Of a DNA stretch of 64,000 bases, positions 26,541 through 36,024 are shown one piece after another; position 1 is the first letter of the stretch; every line of letters starts with the position of its first letter. The stretch spans positions 145,400-209,399 of the forward strand of contig NZ_JAPMLM010000061.1 of the NCBI RefSeq assembly GCF_026410195.1, written 5' to 3'. The stretch is from Xanthomarina sp. F2636L. GTDB lineage: Bacteria; Bacteroidota; Bacteroidia; Flavobacteriales; Flavobacteriaceae. The notes beneath the pieces are model-generated. The model was given only the letters and a program-made list of their open reading frames with translations, had not been told where the DNA came from and ran no database searches. The position numbers and the translations under genes were made by a program.

Positions 26541-28232
26541 TTATTTTCTGTAAAATGTCGTTTCAAAAGTAGAATTATTTCCAACATTATCGGTAACAAT
26601 CACTTTTAAATTATTTTTTGTTTCTGTAATAATGTTGTCGTTAAAATCGTGAACTAAGGTTTTTGTTTTATAATCGTACTCCATTAAAATCCACTTTCCA
26701 TTAACAGTTGCACGATAGTTTGAAATACCAGAACCTTTGTCTTCAATTTTTAATTTTAAAAAACGATATTTACTTAACCATTGCCCATCTTTAAAATTTA
26801 TGGCGCGTATGGTTGGCTCCACAGTATCTGTTACCAATGCATAAGTTCCTAAATCGTCTGTTATGGTGTAAATAAGGTTTTTTTCTTTAATGGTGTTAGA
26901 ATACCAAGGATATTTTTTATAACCAACAAGTCTTGCAATATAGAGTTTTTCAGCATCTTGCGGGCTATAGTTGCTAATGTCGTAAGTAATTTTGAAATGT
27001 TTTTTTACAGGAATAATGTCCTTATGCAGTATGATGGTATCGTTTGATACAGAAAAATCCATGTAAAAATCATCATAAAAGGTATCTGGGTAAAATTCCA
27101 CCGAAATATTCTTGTGTAAGAGCTCGTTAGTTTTGTCTGCATGAATAAAATATGAAGAAACAAAAGAGTCTTTTAATTTAAAATCTTGTTCCTTTTTACC
27201 TTCAATATTTATGGTTAGCCAAGCGGTATTGTCTTTAAAATCTTTTACAGCCACTTTATATACTGAAGCCGTGCTATCTTCCACTTTAATAAAGCCTTGA
27301 TTGTCTGATTCGTTATATAAGCTTAGCGGATTATGAGGCTCTATAAAAAGCTTTTGAAGTCTTTCTTTTTTGGTTTTGTAATGTTCATAATCAATAAACC
27401 GATTTAAGTGTCGAGTTTCATCAAACGAGAAACGATTAAAATGGATGTCTATTTTTTTATTGCCATTAAAAAATGACTGAATGTTGTATACCCCGTTATT
27501 GTTGTATGCCAAATCCTGCCTGTCTGTAGATTCTATAGCAAAACCAATGGTTCCATAAGCTTGAATGTTTTCAACCGTATAATCGCCATTTGGAAGTGAA
27601 ATTAATCGTAACTTTTGTTTTTCAGTAGATTTGTTGACATAGGAATTATTATCCATAGGATAGGCATAAACCTCTTTAATTACGGGTAACGTAGTATCTT
27701 TTATATCATATCCAAAAAGCAGTGGATTGATAGGCCTTTCATTATTATCTCTTATTTCAAAATGAAGATGTGGTCCACCAGAACCACCAGTATTTCCACT
27801 AAAGCCAATGACCTCTCCTTTTTCTAAAATTATATCTTCTGTTTTAGGAAATACTTCAACCTCAAAAGATTCTTTTTCGTACTGGATTTTTTTAATATAA
27901 GCTTCTATTTCTGGTGAAAATCTTTGCAAATGTGCATACACAGTAGTGTAGCCGTTTGGATGCTTAATATATATTGCTTTTCCATAGCCAAAATGAGAGA
28001 TTTTTATACGACTTACATAACCACTTGCTGCTGCATAAACTTTTAAACCTTCGCGTTGTTGGGTTTTTAAATCCAATCCAGAGTGGAAATGGTTGGAACG
28101 CAGTTCGGCAAAAGAACCAGATAGCACTAAAGTAACATCTAGGGGATTACCAAAGTAATCTTTAGGATAATAATCTTGTGCAAAACTACTAACACAAATA
28201 AAAAAAAGTAAAATGTTTAAGCTAATTTTCAT
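26541..28232 (-). CDS. M23 family metallopeptidase (LytM-type), exported
   Basis: 563 residues; signal peptide (SSFAQ). The M23 domain is at residues ~30-165 with zinc ligands H50-x3-D54 (HFHSGLDL) and H155-x-H157 (GPHLHFEIR), so the active site looks intact. The remaining ~390 residues are beta-rich, Ig-like segments of unknown role. It likely cleaves peptidoglycan cross-bridges or regulates such cleavage. It is co-transcribed with the TonB receptor, with 12 bases between. Confidence 0.9.
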   Translation of the reverse strand: MKISLNILLFFICVSSFAQDYYPKDYFGNPLDVTLVLSGSFAELRSNHFHSGLDLKTQQREGLKVYAAASGYVSRIKISHFGYGKAIYIKHPNGYTTVYAHLQRFSPEIEAYIKKIQYEKESFEVEVFPKTEDIILEKGEVIGFSGNTGGSGGPHLHFEIRDNNERPINPLLFGYDIKDTTLPVIKEVYAYPMDNNSYVNKSTEKQKLRLISLPNGDYTVENIQAYGTIGFAIESTDRQDLAYNNNGVYNIQSFFNGNKKIDIHFNRFSFDETRHLNRFIDYEHYKTKKERLQKLFIEPHNPLSLYNESDNQGFIKVEDSTASVYKVAVKDFKDNTAWLTINIEGKKEQDFKLKDSFVSSYFIHADKTNELLHKNISVEFYPDTFYDDFYMDFSVSNDTIILHKDIIPVKKHFKITYDISNYSPQDAEKLYIARLVGYKKYPWYSNTIKEKNLIYTITDDLGTYALVTDTVEPTIRAINFKDGQWLSKYRFLKLKIEDKGSGISNYRATVNGKWILMEYDYKTKTLVHDFNDNIITETKNNLKVIVTDNVGNNSTFETTFYRK

Positions 28233-28351
28233 ATAAATTATAATTACTGCTAAATTATCAAATTGAACGGTATCTACAAAAGATATATTGCATGCTGTTT
28301 TGCTATAATATCAAGCAATTACAACATTTTATAAATTTTATGTAAAAACAA

Positions 28352-28382
28352 TTGTAATTTATACGAAGGTATCTTAACTTTG
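28352..28382 (+). promoter_or_regulatory. Promoter of the zapB-like/zapA operon
   Basis: TTG at 28352-28354, a 20-base spacer, then TAACTTTG at 28375-28382, a full match to the Bacteroidota consensus. It is 24 bases before the ATG at 28407. Confidence 0.7.
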
Positions 28383-28406
28383 TCTAATAAGTATTGCAAA
28401 TTGTAA

Positions 28407-28697
28407 ATGAGTAAAATTGAAGAAATTGTTGACGCTCTTGAAGTAAAAGTAGGTCAAGTTTTACAAGAATTAGAGACTGTAAAGCAAACCAACTTAAAGC
28501 TGGAAAAAGAGTTGCAAATTTCTAAACAAGAGTTTCTTAACCAACAACAAATAATAGTTTCTTGGGAAGAAAAATACGAAGCACTCAAAATTGCAAATAC
28601 AATGCTTGGTAGTGACGAAAATAAAAGAGAAACAAAGCTTAAAATAAACACATTAATTAGGGAGATTGATCATTGTATTGCGCAATTATCCGATTAA
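28407..28697 (+). CDS. Short coiled-coil protein (ZapB-like) upstream of zapA
   Basis: 96 residues, almost wholly coiled coil from ~5 to 65 (heptads through VEVGQVLQELETVKQTNLKLEKEL-type sequence), with a short helical tail. It is 17 bases upstream of zapA. By position and shape it may be a ZapB-like division partner; there is no sequence proof. A strong promoter precedes it. Confidence 0.75.
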   Translation: MSKIEEIVDALEVKVGQVLQELETVKQTNLKLEKELQISKQEFLNQQQIIVSWEEKYEALKIANTMLGSDENKRETKLKINTLIREIDHCIAQLSD

Positions 28698-28714
28698 TGT
28701 AACATCAAGATTCA

Positions 28715-29008
28715 ATGTCAGATAAGCTTAAAATAAAGCTATCCATAGCTAATAGGGTATATCCTTTAACCATTTTGCCCAGCCAGGAAGAAGGATTGCG
28801 TAAAGCAGCTAAAAACATTGAAGCTATGATTAATCAATTTGAGCAAAGTTATTCTGTGAGAGATAAGCAAGATGTATTAGCCATGTGCGCTTTACAGTTT
28901 GCATCTCAAGTAGAACAAAAATCAATAGATACAGAAAATGTAAGTGAGCATGTTGAAGAAAAACTAACAGCTTTAAACAATATGTTACAACTGCATTTAA
29001 ACTCTTAA
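28715..29008 (+). CDS. zapA: Cell division protein ZapA
   Basis: 97 residues. The N-terminal beta-hairpin (LKIKLSIANRVYPLTI...EEGLRKAAKNIEAMI) and C-terminal dimerising helix (DVLAMCALQFASQ) match ZapA, which cross-links FtsZ filaments at the division ring. It is followed after 26 bases by a 6S-like RNA and then rny, a synteny recalling the proteobacterial zapA-ssrS pair. Confidence 0.88.
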   Translation: MSDKLKIKLSIANRVYPLTILPSQEEGLRKAAKNIEAMINQFEQSYSVRDKQDVLAMCALQFASQVEQKSIDTENVSEHVEEKLTALNNMLQLHLNS

Positions 29009-29034
29009 CGTTCTTTAAAATAAATAAGGTTACT

Positions 29035-29221
29035 GCCTACATTAGTTAATTTTTTGGAAAACTCAACATTACTTCTTTAAAAAGGGTGAGTTTAGACTGT
29101 AAAAGCGAGCTGCTAGTGCTGATTTATTTCAGTATCTCGAGCAGATTTTTGATCAGTCTGTTAGCCCTAAACTTGTTTTAAGGAGTTTAGATCAAAACAA
29201 CAACTAGTGTAGGCTTTTTTT
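29035..29221 (+). ncRNA. ssrS: 6S RNA (flavobacterial type)
   Basis: A ~180-base intergenic segment between zapA and rny. An 11-bp closing stem pairs GCCTACATTAG (29035-29045) with CTAGTGTAGGC (29204-29214), with one G-U, and runs straight into seven Ts. Inside, AAACTC (29059-29064) pairs with GAGTTT (29183-29188). A long imperfect hairpin (CTGCT...CTGATTTATTTCAG...AGCAG) forms the apex. Closing stem, bulged open region and apical stem are the 6S layout that mimics an open promoter and binds RNA polymerase. The zapA neighbourhood supports it. Confidence 0.75.
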
Positions 29222-29241
29222 ATATATACAAATAAACTAAC

Positions 29242-30816
29242 ATGGACAACTCAATTATATTAACTATAGGTGGTGTATTGCTAGGAATCATTATAGGTTT
29301 CATTATAGCAAAAGCCTTAGAAAAAAATAATGCTTCAAAACTTATAAAAGGTGCTAAAAAATCGGCAGCAGCCATTCTTAAGGAAGCCAATAATGAAGGT
29401 GAAAGCCTTAAAAAAGATAAAATACTTCAGGCAAAAGAGAAATTTATTGAATTAAAATCTGAACATGAAAAAGTTATCACCTCTCGTGATAAAAAAATGG
29501 CAGATGCCGAAAAACGTATTAGAGACAAAGAATCTCAGGTTTCTAGCGAATTATCTAAAAACGCTAAACTTAATCAAAGTCTTGAGGATAAAGTAAAAGA
29601 TTACAATCACAAAGTCGAAGTTCTAGACAAAAAACAAGTAGAAATAGATAGATTGCATAAAAGTCAGATAGAGCAATTAGAGGTTATTTCTAGTCTATCG
29701 GCCGAAGAAGCTAAAGCACAATTAGTAGAATCGTTAAAAGGTGAAGCTAAAAGTGATGCTATGTCATACATTCAAAATACTTTAGAAGAAGCTAAACTGA
29801 CCGCGCAACAAGAAGCGAAAAAAGTTATTATTAATACCATACAACGTATTGGAACGGAAGAAGCAGTAGATAACTGTGTGTCTGTCTTCAATATAGAATC
29901 AGACGATGTGAAAGGTCGTATTATTGGTAGAGAAGGTAGAAATATTCGCGCTATTGAAGCAGCAACAGGGGTTGAAATTATTGTAGACGATACGCCTGAA
30001 GCTATTATTTTATCCTGTTTCGATTCCGTTAGACGTGAGATTGCAAGACTTTCATTACATAAATTAGTTACTGATGGTCGAATCCATCCAGCTAGAATTG
30101 AAGAAGTTGTTAAAAAGACAACCAAACAAATTGAGCAAGAAATCATTGAAGTAGGAAAGCGTACCATTATCGATTTAGGAATCCATAATCTACATCCAGA
30201 GCTTATTAAAGTTGTGGGTAGAATGAAATATCGTTCTTCTTACGGACAAAATTTATTACAACACTCTAGAGAAGTTGCAAAACTTTGTGGTGTTATGGCT
30301 GCAGAATTAGGCTTAAACCCTAAATTGGCTAAACGTGCTGGATTGTTACACGATATAGGTAAAGTGCCGGATGCCGAAGCTGATATGGAAACTCCTCACG
30401 CAATCCTTGGAATGCAATGGGCAGAAAAATATGGTGAAAAAGAAGATGTATGTAATGCCATTGGAGCGCATCATGACGAGATTGAAATGACCTCTCTTTT
30501 ATCTCCAATTGTACAAGTATGTGATGCTATTTCAGGAGCAAGACCTGGAGCAAGACGTCAGGTTTTAGATAGTTATATACAAAGATTAAAAGATCTTGAA
30601 GATATTGCCTTTGGATTTGGAGGTGTTAAAAAAGCGTATGCAATTCAAGCGGGTAGAGAATTAAGAGTTATTGTGGAAAGCGAAAAGGTTTCCGATCAAA
30701 ATGCCTCTGATTTATCGTTCAGTATCTCACAAAAAATCCAAACAGATATGACTTATCCTGGACAAGTTAAGGTAACTGTTATTAGAGAAACAAGAGCCGT
30801 TAATATTGCGAAGTAG
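29242..30816 (+). CDS. rny: Ribonuclease Y
   Basis: 524 residues, normal length. N-terminal membrane helix (~6-24), long coiled coil (~35-180), KH domain (~218-250: [21 protein letters not shown]), then an HD domain with LLQHSREVA near 340 and LLHDIGK near 374, metal-binding H and HD present. It is a membrane-bound endoribonuclease that starts mRNA decay. It directly follows the 6S-like RNA and may share read-through from zapA. Confidence 0.95.
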   Translation: MDNSIILTIGGVLLGIIIGFIIAKALEKNNASKLIKGAKKSAAAILKEANNEGESLKKDKILQAKEKFIELKSEHEKVITSRDKKMADAEKRIRDKESQVSSELSKNAKLNQSLEDKVKDYNHKVEVLDKKQVEIDRLHKSQIEQLEVISSLSAEEAKAQLVESLKGEAKSDAMSYIQNTLEEAKLTAQQEAKKVIINTIQRIGTEEAVDNCVSVFNIESDDVKGRIIGREGRNIRAIEAATGVEIIVDDTPEAIILSCFDSVRREIARLSLHKLVTDGRIHPARIEEVVKKTTKQIEQEIIEVGKRTIIDLGIHNLHPELIKVVGRMKYRSSYGQNLLQHSREVAKLCGVMAAELGLNPKLAKRAGLLHDIGKVPDAEADMETPHAILGMQWAEKYGEKEDVCNAIGAHHDEIEMTSLLSPIVQVCDAISGARPGARRQVLDSYIQRLKDLEDIAFGFGGVKKAYAIQAGRELRVIVESEKVSDQNASDLSFSISQKIQTDMTYPGQVKVTVIRETRAVNIAK

Positions 30817-30840
30817 TAGGATTTTAAAAAATAAATAATG

Positions 30841-30873
30841 AAAAAAACCAGCTTTTATGCTGGTTTTCTTTTT
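30841..30873. terminator. Bidirectional terminator overlapping the end of a histidine kinase gene
   Basis: AAAACCAGC (30844-30852) pairs with GCTGGTTTT (30859-30867). The stop codon of the minus-strand kinase (30855-30857) lies in the loop, so the last codons form one arm. It also serves rny. Confidence 0.75.
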
Positions 30874-32015
30874 GTATCCATAGTTATGGTAAATGTGGTG
30901 CCTACGTTAACAATACTCTTTACTGTAATATTCCCTCCTAAGGTTTCTATTTGAGTTTTTGTAAGATATAGTCCAACACCTTCTGCATTTTCATTACCAT
31001 GAAACGTTCTGTACAATCCAAAAATATCTTTCCCGTGTTTTTCTAAATCAATACCTATTCCATTATCTGTAACGGTTATCATTAATAGACCATCATCAAA
31101 AATGTGGGAATCTATAGATATTATTGGGGTTCTTTGGGGATGTGAATATTTTAAAGCATTGGTTGCTAGATTTTGTATTATGCTTTCTAAATAGGCAGAA
31201 TTAGCATAAATGGTAATGTTTTTATTTATATTATTATTGATAACAGCCTGCTTTTCCTGAATTTCTAGATCTAAAATTTTAATGGTGTCTTCAATTTGAT
31301 TGTATATGTTTAAATGACTTCGTTCAATCTTTTTCATGGATTGTTTTAATACAATTTCATTTAAACTCGAAATGGTTTTGCTTAATGATTTGGATACTGT
31401 TTTTAAATGATCTATTAATTCATTTTTTTCCAAATCATTTTCAGCTTCATCATAAAATTGAAGTAAACTTTCAAAATTTCCAGCGTATTCTTTTAGGTTA
31501 TGAGTAACTATATGTGCAAAATTTGTAAGTTTTTGATTTTGATTAGTAATAATATCTAAATTATTAATTAAAACCTTCTCATTTTCCTTACTTTCAGTAA
31601 TATCAGTTAAAGTGCCTATGCCTCTTTTGGGGTTTCCAGAAGCATCACGTTCAATAATTTTGCCACAATCTAAAAACCATTTATAGCTGCCATCCTTACA
31701 TAATAAACGATGTTCACTTTTATATAGGGGAGTTTGTTTATCAATATGCTTAGTAAGTCGTTCTTTTAGTGAAGGAAAATCTTCTGGATGAACCCGATTA
31801 TTCCAGTGGTCTTCAGATAAATCTTCAAAATCTGAGTAACCTAAATTGTACTTGGCCAACTTAGAATAATAAACTTTATCCGAAATGGCATCCCATTCCC
31901 AAACACCAATATTAGAATTATCTAAAACAAATTGATATTTAAAGGACTCCAAAAGTGAGTTTTGTTTCTCCGGTTCCTTTAACGGTGCGCTTTTTAAGTT
32001 TATGTTACGTTTCAT
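30855..32015 (-). CDS. Soluble PAS-domain histidine kinase (tandem copy B)
   Basis: 386 residues without membrane helices. A PAS/PAC unit spans ~30-145 (NIGVWEWD, EHRLLCKDGSYKWFLDCG, GIGTLTDIT). The phospho-acceptor region is FAHIVTHNLKE with H172. An HATPase domain follows: NALKYSHP (N box), TDNGIGIDLEKHGKDIFGLYRTF, and EGVGLYLTKTQIETLGG (G2 box). No response regulator is adjacent. A second kinase of the same layout lies 183 bases upstream, a tandem duplication. The signal could be a soluble ligand or redox cue through PAS. Confidence 0.88.
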   Translation of the reverse strand: MKRNINLKSAPLKEPEKQNSLLESFKYQFVLDNSNIGVWEWDAISDKVYYSKLAKYNLGYSDFEDLSEDHWNNRVHPEDFPSLKERLTKHIDKQTPLYKSEHRLLCKDGSYKWFLDCGKIIERDASGNPKRGIGTLTDITESKENEKVLINNLDIITNQNQKLTNFAHIVTHNLKEYAGNFESLLQFYDEAENDLEKNELIDHLKTVSKSLSKTISSLNEIVLKQSMKKIERSHLNIYNQIEDTIKILDLEIQEKQAVINNNINKNITIYANSAYLESIIQNLATNALKYSHPQRTPIISIDSHIFDDGLLMITVTDNGIGIDLEKHGKDIFGLYRTFHGNENAEGVGLYLTKTQIETLGGNITVKSIVNVGTTFTITMDTKRKPA

Positions 32016-32198
32016 AGGTTAAATAGACTTGGGGTAAATTTCTATTTGGGTTTATAAAAATACAAATAAATCGATAAAACGCACAAAAAAACGATAAAAT
32101 AATTAATTTCTTGGATTAAAGGTCTTGAGTCTGTTCTAGAAATTAGTCTATATCTATAGGTAAATAGTAAGTTTCAAACTCTAGACTATATATCTATA

Positions 32199-33383
32199 TT
32201 AAGCATTTACTTTGGAAGGGATAGAACTTTTTTTGTTGGGTATGTTTATGGTAAAAGTAGTACCAATATTTACCTGACTTTCAACTTCTATAGATCCGCC
32301 ATAAGCTTCAATTTGATTCTTTATTAAATACAAACCAACACCTTCTGCATTTTGGTTCTTGTGAAACGTTTTATACAATCCAAAAATGGAGTCTCCAAAT
32401 TTTTCTAAATCAATTCCAATACCATTATCAGATATTACTATTTTTATATTTTCCGAATCAATCATGCTGTCCACAAAAATTTCAGGATGTCTATCTGGAT
32501 GTTTATATTTTATAGCATTTGTTAAAAGATTTTGTATGATACTTTCTATATAACAAGGGTTATAATAAATATATAATTTTTCGTTGATATTATTTTTCAC
32601 AACGGCATGGTTTTCACTAATTACCATTTTAAGCACATGTAATATATTATCCACTTCTTTTGCTAAGTAAACTTTTTCAATATTGGCTGTTTTATTGTTT
32701 TGCACCGAAACGATTTCATTTAAATTAGCAATAGTTTTGGTTAGTGATTCTGAAAGAGTTTTAAGGTATTTTACAGTATCTTCTTTCTCAAAATTAGATT
32801 CAGCTTCGTCATAAAAATCTAATAAACTTTCAAAATTAGCAGCATGCTGTTTGAGATTATGAGTTACAATATGAGCGAAATTTTTAAGCTGATTATTTTG
32901 TTTGGATATAATGTTAAGCGTGTTGGATATTTTTATTCTGCTTTCTACTTGCTTGGTAATATCTACATGCGTTCCAATAAAACGAATTGGAATGCCATGA
33001 GCATCTCTTTCTATAATTTGTCCTTTGTCTAAAATCCATTTATATGTGCCATCCTTGCACAATACACGATGCTCGTTAACATACATAGGTTTTAACCCAT
33101 TGATGTGGTCTTGGTAATCTTGAAAATAATTAGCTCTATCCTCAGGATGTACTTTGTCATTCCAATCGTTAAGATTATCTCCAAAATGCTTATCATTTTC
33201 ATAGCCGATAATTCGTTTAGAGGCTTCAGAAAAATAGACTTTATTGTGTAAAGCATTAAACTCCCAGACTCCAACGTTTGTTATTTCGACCGCTACTTGC
33301 CATTTTCTTTTTTCTGAAAAACTGTCGGAATTATTATTATTATTATTATTATTATTGGGGAAATTCAAACTTGTAAAATCCAT
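32199..33383 (-). CDS. Soluble PAS-domain histidine kinase (tandem copy A) with poly-Asn start
   Basis: 394 residues. Layout is as in the copy at 30855-32015: PAS (~30-145), H175 in AHIVTHNLKQH, N box NAIKYKHP, and SDNGIGIDLEKFGDSIFGLYKTFHKNQNAEGVGLYL. The N-terminus has nine consecutive asparagines (residues 10-18) encoded by a pure ATT/AAT microsatellite (33330-33356), which can change length without frameshift. No response regulator lies beside it. Likely cytosolic. Confidence 0.88.
   Translation of the reverse strand: MDFTSLNFPNNNNNNNNNSDSFSEKRKWQVAVEITNVGVWEFNALHNKVYFSEASKRIIGYENDKHFGDNLNDWNDKVHPEDRANYFQDYQDHINGLKPMYVNEHRVLCKDGTYKWILDKGQIIERDAHGIPIRFIGTHVDITKQVESRIKISNTLNIISKQNNQLKNFAHIVTHNLKQHAANFESLLDFYDEAESNFEKEDTVKYLKTLSESLTKTIANLNEIVSVQNNKTANIEKVYLAKEVDNILHVLKMVISENHAVVKNNINEKLYIYYNPCYIESIIQNLLTNAIKYKHPDRHPEIFVDSMIDSENIKIVISDNGIGIDLEKFGDSIFGLYKTFHKNQNAEGVGLYLIKNQIEAYGGSIEVESQVNIGTTFTINIPNKKSSIPSKVNA
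33330..33356. repeat. Trinucleotide microsatellite (ATT)9 inside a kinase gene
   Basis: Nine perfect ATT units on the plus strand, encoding nine asparagines near the start of the minus-strand kinase. Confidence 0.97.
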
Positions 33384-33504
33384 AGCATCTTCTTTTTTTA
33401 GTTTTACAAAACCTCCTCAATAAGAATATAAAAACGAGGAGTCATACAACTAAAGGTAATTAATAATCAGCTATTTATAAAATGAAATTTAAAAAAAAAT
33501 ATTT

Positions 33505-34401
33505 TTATTTTCTTGGGTGGAAGGCGTGAAGCACGTTTTTTAAATGACTTTTATCTACGTGCATATAAATTTCTGTGGTGGTAATACTTTCATGGCCTAA
33601 CATAAGTTGTATCGTTCTTAAATCAGCTCCATTCTCTAATAAATGGGTGGCAAAGGAGTGTCTAAACGTATGAGGAGAAATAGTTTTGTTTAAGTTTATT
33701 TTTTCGGCTAACTGTTTGATTATAGTAAAAATCATGGCTCTAGTTAGCTGTTTGCCTCTTCTATTTAAAAACAACGTGTCTTCATGACCTTTTTGGATGG
33801 ATAAATGATTCCGTACCTCGTTTTTATAACAATTGATATATTTTTGAGCCGAATTGACAATAGGAACAAAACGTTGTTTATCTCCTTTTCCAGTAACCTT
33901 TATAAAACCTTCATCAAAAAATAAATCAGAAATTTGAAGACTTGTCAATTCGCTTACACGTAAACCACAACTATATAAAGTTTCTAAAATGGCCCGATTG
34001 CGTTCACCTTCAGGTTTACTTAAGTCTATTGCCTCAATTAGGCTATTTATATCATCTATGGAAAGGGTGTCTGGTAATTTTCTACCAATTTTAGGAGATT
34101 CTATTAACTCTAGTGGATTGTCTGTTCTATAATCTTCAAAAATAAGGTAGTTAAAAAAACTCCGTAATCCAGAAATCATTCGTGCTTGGGTTCTAGCATT
34201 AACCAACTTAGCAAGATCATAAATAAACTGTTGTATGGTATCTTTTGAAATTGAAATGGGTGTAACGTTTATATGATTTGTCTCCAAAAACAGCATTAGT
34301 TTCTCCACATCTAAACCATAACTAGCAATCGAGTTACTAGATAAGCCTCGTTCTATTTTTAAATAAAGCTTATAATCTTTTAAAGCATGTTCCCATTTCA
34401 T
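33505..34401 (-). CDS. xerD: Tyrosine recombinase XerD (chromosome dimer resolution)
   Basis: 298 residues, the usual Xer length. N-terminal SAM-like domain (~1-85) and C-terminal catalytic domain with R148 (CGLRVSEL), K172, H244 and R247 (HTFRHSFATHL), H270 (MLGHESI) and Y279: a full catalytic set. It works with XerC at dif after replication. It lacks any integrase add-on, and no attachment sites or cargo were seen, so it is not a mobile-element integrase. A -7 box lies 5 bases upstream of the ATG. Confidence 0.92.
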   Translation of the reverse strand: MKWEHALKDYKLYLKIERGLSSNSIASYGLDVEKLMLFLETNHINVTPISISKDTIQQFIYDLAKLVNARTQARMISGLRSFFNYLIFEDYRTDNPLELIESPKIGRKLPDTLSIDDINSLIEAIDLSKPEGERNRAILETLYSCGLRVSELTSLQISDLFFDEGFIKVTGKGDKQRFVPIVNSAQKYINCYKNEVRNHLSIQKGHEDTLFLNRRGKQLTRAMIFTIIKQLAEKINLNKTISPHTFRHSFATHLLENGADLRTIQLMLGHESITTTEIYMHVDKSHLKNVLHAFHPRK

Positions 34402-34406
34402 TAGTA

Positions 34407-34414
34407 CAAATGTA
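34407..34414 (-). promoter_or_regulatory. Candidate -7 box of xerD
   Basis: TACATTTG on the minus strand, 5 bases before the start codon. No TTG at the usual -33 distance. A leaderless or nearly leaderless transcript would result. Confidence 0.4.
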
Positions 34415-34628
34415 AATTAAAAAGCATTCTAAAGATGGTGTTTTAGTATTAAAACAAATTTCATTGATGCTTTTTGTTAATAACTTTAATTTTTAAAGTG
34501 TTATAAAACAATTGTTTAATATTTATTGTTAAATAAATTGTTAATAAAATATAATTTTTTGTTCATAAATAGAAAAAAAAGTATTTAGTTTGTGATATCA
34601 ATTTAAAAACTTTAAAACTTAAAGAATT

Positions 34629-35138
34629 ATGAAAAAATTATTTTTAACGGCTGCTATAGCAATTTTTGGATTTTCATTTATGAATGCTCAAGGAGGTTTC
34701 AAAGTAGGAGCAAATTTTGCACTGCCAGTAGGTGATGCAGGAGATGTATCTTCATTCAGTATTGGTTTGGATGCAGCTTATTTTGTAGAAGTTTCAGAAC
34801 AATTTCTAGTTGGTGGAGCTACTGGGTTTACAAATGCTTTTGGTAAAACAGAAACCCTTAGTGCATTTGGCTACTCATTTGATGTTGATTATGATGATGT
34901 TCAATTTTTACCTGTGGCTGCTGCAGCACGTTTTTTAGCAACTGAAAAATTTTATGTTGGAGCTGATTTAGGATATGCCATTGGAATTAGCGACGGTAAC
35001 GATGGAGGATTTTACTATCGTCCAAGAGTTGGTTACAACTTTACAGACATGATAGGAGCTAATTTTTCATATACTGGAATTAGTTTAGATGGAGGAGATT
35101 GGTCAACTATTGGATTAGGAGTTGAATTTTCTTTCTAA
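34629..35138 (+). CDS. Small outer-membrane beta-barrel protein, array member 1 (subfamily I)
   Basis: 169 residues. Signal peptide (FSFMNAQ), then eight-strand-type alternation (GGFKVGANFALPVGD..., VQFLPVAAAARFLATEKFYVGADLGYAIG, GFYYRPRVGYNF), ending in aromatic F (VEFSF). It shares FLPVAAAARF and GGFYYRPR with array members 2 and 3. Single-gene unit: a near-consensus -7 box (TTAGTTTG, 34585-34592) lies upstream and a CCGAAG terminator downstream. It is probably a structural or small-solute porin-like barrel; its substrate is unknown. Confidence 0.85.
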   Translation: MKKLFLTAAIAIFGFSFMNAQGGFKVGANFALPVGDAGDVSSFSIGLDAAYFVEVSEQFLVGGATGFTNAFGKTETLSAFGYSFDVDYDDVQFLPVAAAARFLATEKFYVGADLGYAIGISDGNDGGFYYRPRVGYNFTDMIGANFSYTGISLDGGDWSTIGLGVEFSF

Positions 35139-35192
35139 GACATGCTCTTTAGATTAATAAATTCAAGGATTTCGAAATCCTAAAATATTCTT

Positions 35193-35223
35193 AAAACCGA
35201 AGTTATTTGCTTCGGTTTTTTTT
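35193..35223 (+). terminator. CCGAAG-type terminator after barrel 1
   Basis: ACCGAAG (35196-35202) pairs with CTTCGGT (35210-35216), followed by eight Ts. Confidence 0.85.
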
Positions 35224-35305
35224 ATGTCTTTTTTTTATTTAAAAGAATATTATAACTATATTTAATTTAAATTAATCAAATTAATCATTAACTAATCAGG
35301 TAATT

Positions 35306-35893
35306 ATGAAAAAAATATTATTATGTGCTGCCATAGCAGTATTCGGATTTACGCAAACAAAAGCCCAGGATGACTTTGTAGAAAAGGCCAAAAATGGAGG
35401 TTTTTACGTTGGAGCTAATATAGGATTACCCTTAAGTACAGCAAGCGATATTGCTGCTTTTAATTTTGGCTTTGATGGCGCTTATTTATTTGAGGTTATA
35501 GATAACCTTGAAGTAGGAGGCTTGCTTGGTTATACACATTTTTTAGCAGATGGAAACTACACCTATTACAATTGGGATGACGAATATTATTTTGCAAGAG
35601 ATTACAAAGACGCCTCTTTTATTCCAATAGCCGCTTCTGCAAGATATTATTTTGCAGACCATAAGTTTTTTGGAGGCTTGGATTTAGGAGTTGCAGTTAA
35701 TGTATCCGGAGACGCTAAATCTGGGTTTTATGCCAGACCTAAATTTGGATTCGATTTAGGAGTTGTTGCCTTAATAGCATCTTTCCAAAGTATTTCTGGT
35801 GGTGTAGATTATGACGACGAGTATTATGGCAGCACATATGTGTCTAGTAGTGGCTTCACTTCTTTCAATTTTGGAGTTGAATTTGGATTCTAA
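35306..35893 (+). CDS. Small outer-membrane beta-barrel protein, array member 2 (subfamily I)
   Basis: 195 residues. Signal peptide (TQTKAQ), then GGFYVGANIGLPLSTASDIAAF, FIPIAASARYYFADHKFFGGLDLGVAVN, and GFYARPKFGFDLG. It matches array members 1 and 3 in spacing, with an extra acidic or tyrosine-rich loop (NWDDEYYFARDYKD). The C-terminal FGVEFGF fits a barrel end signal. It has its own terminator. Function unknown. Confidence 0.85.
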   Translation: MKKILLCAAIAVFGFTQTKAQDDFVEKAKNGGFYVGANIGLPLSTASDIAAFNFGFDGAYLFEVIDNLEVGGLLGYTHFLADGNYTYYNWDDEYYFARDYKDASFIPIAASARYYFADHKFFGGLDLGVAVNVSGDAKSGFYARPKFGFDLGVVALIASFQSISGGVDYDDEYYGSTYVSSSGFTSFNFGVEFGF

Positions 35894-35918
35894 TCCATAC
35901 TTTATAAATAATAAATAA

Positions 35919-35947
35919 AAAAACCGAAGTTCAGCTTCGGTTTTTTT
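35919..35947 (+). terminator. CCGAAG-type terminator after barrel 2
   Basis: CCGAAG (35924-35929) pairs with CTTCGG (35935-35940), followed by seven Ts. Confidence 0.85.
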
Positions 35948-36024
35948 GTTAACATGAGATTAGTATTCTTTAAAATGTTTTAAATTTATTTAATATATTT
36001 ATTCAAACTAAAAAACCAAAAAAC

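Noticed and set aside
33505..34401. Integrase of a mobile element
   Set aside because: Length and motifs fit housekeeping XerD; there are no attachment repeats, tRNA or cargo genes, and the neighbours are chromosomal.
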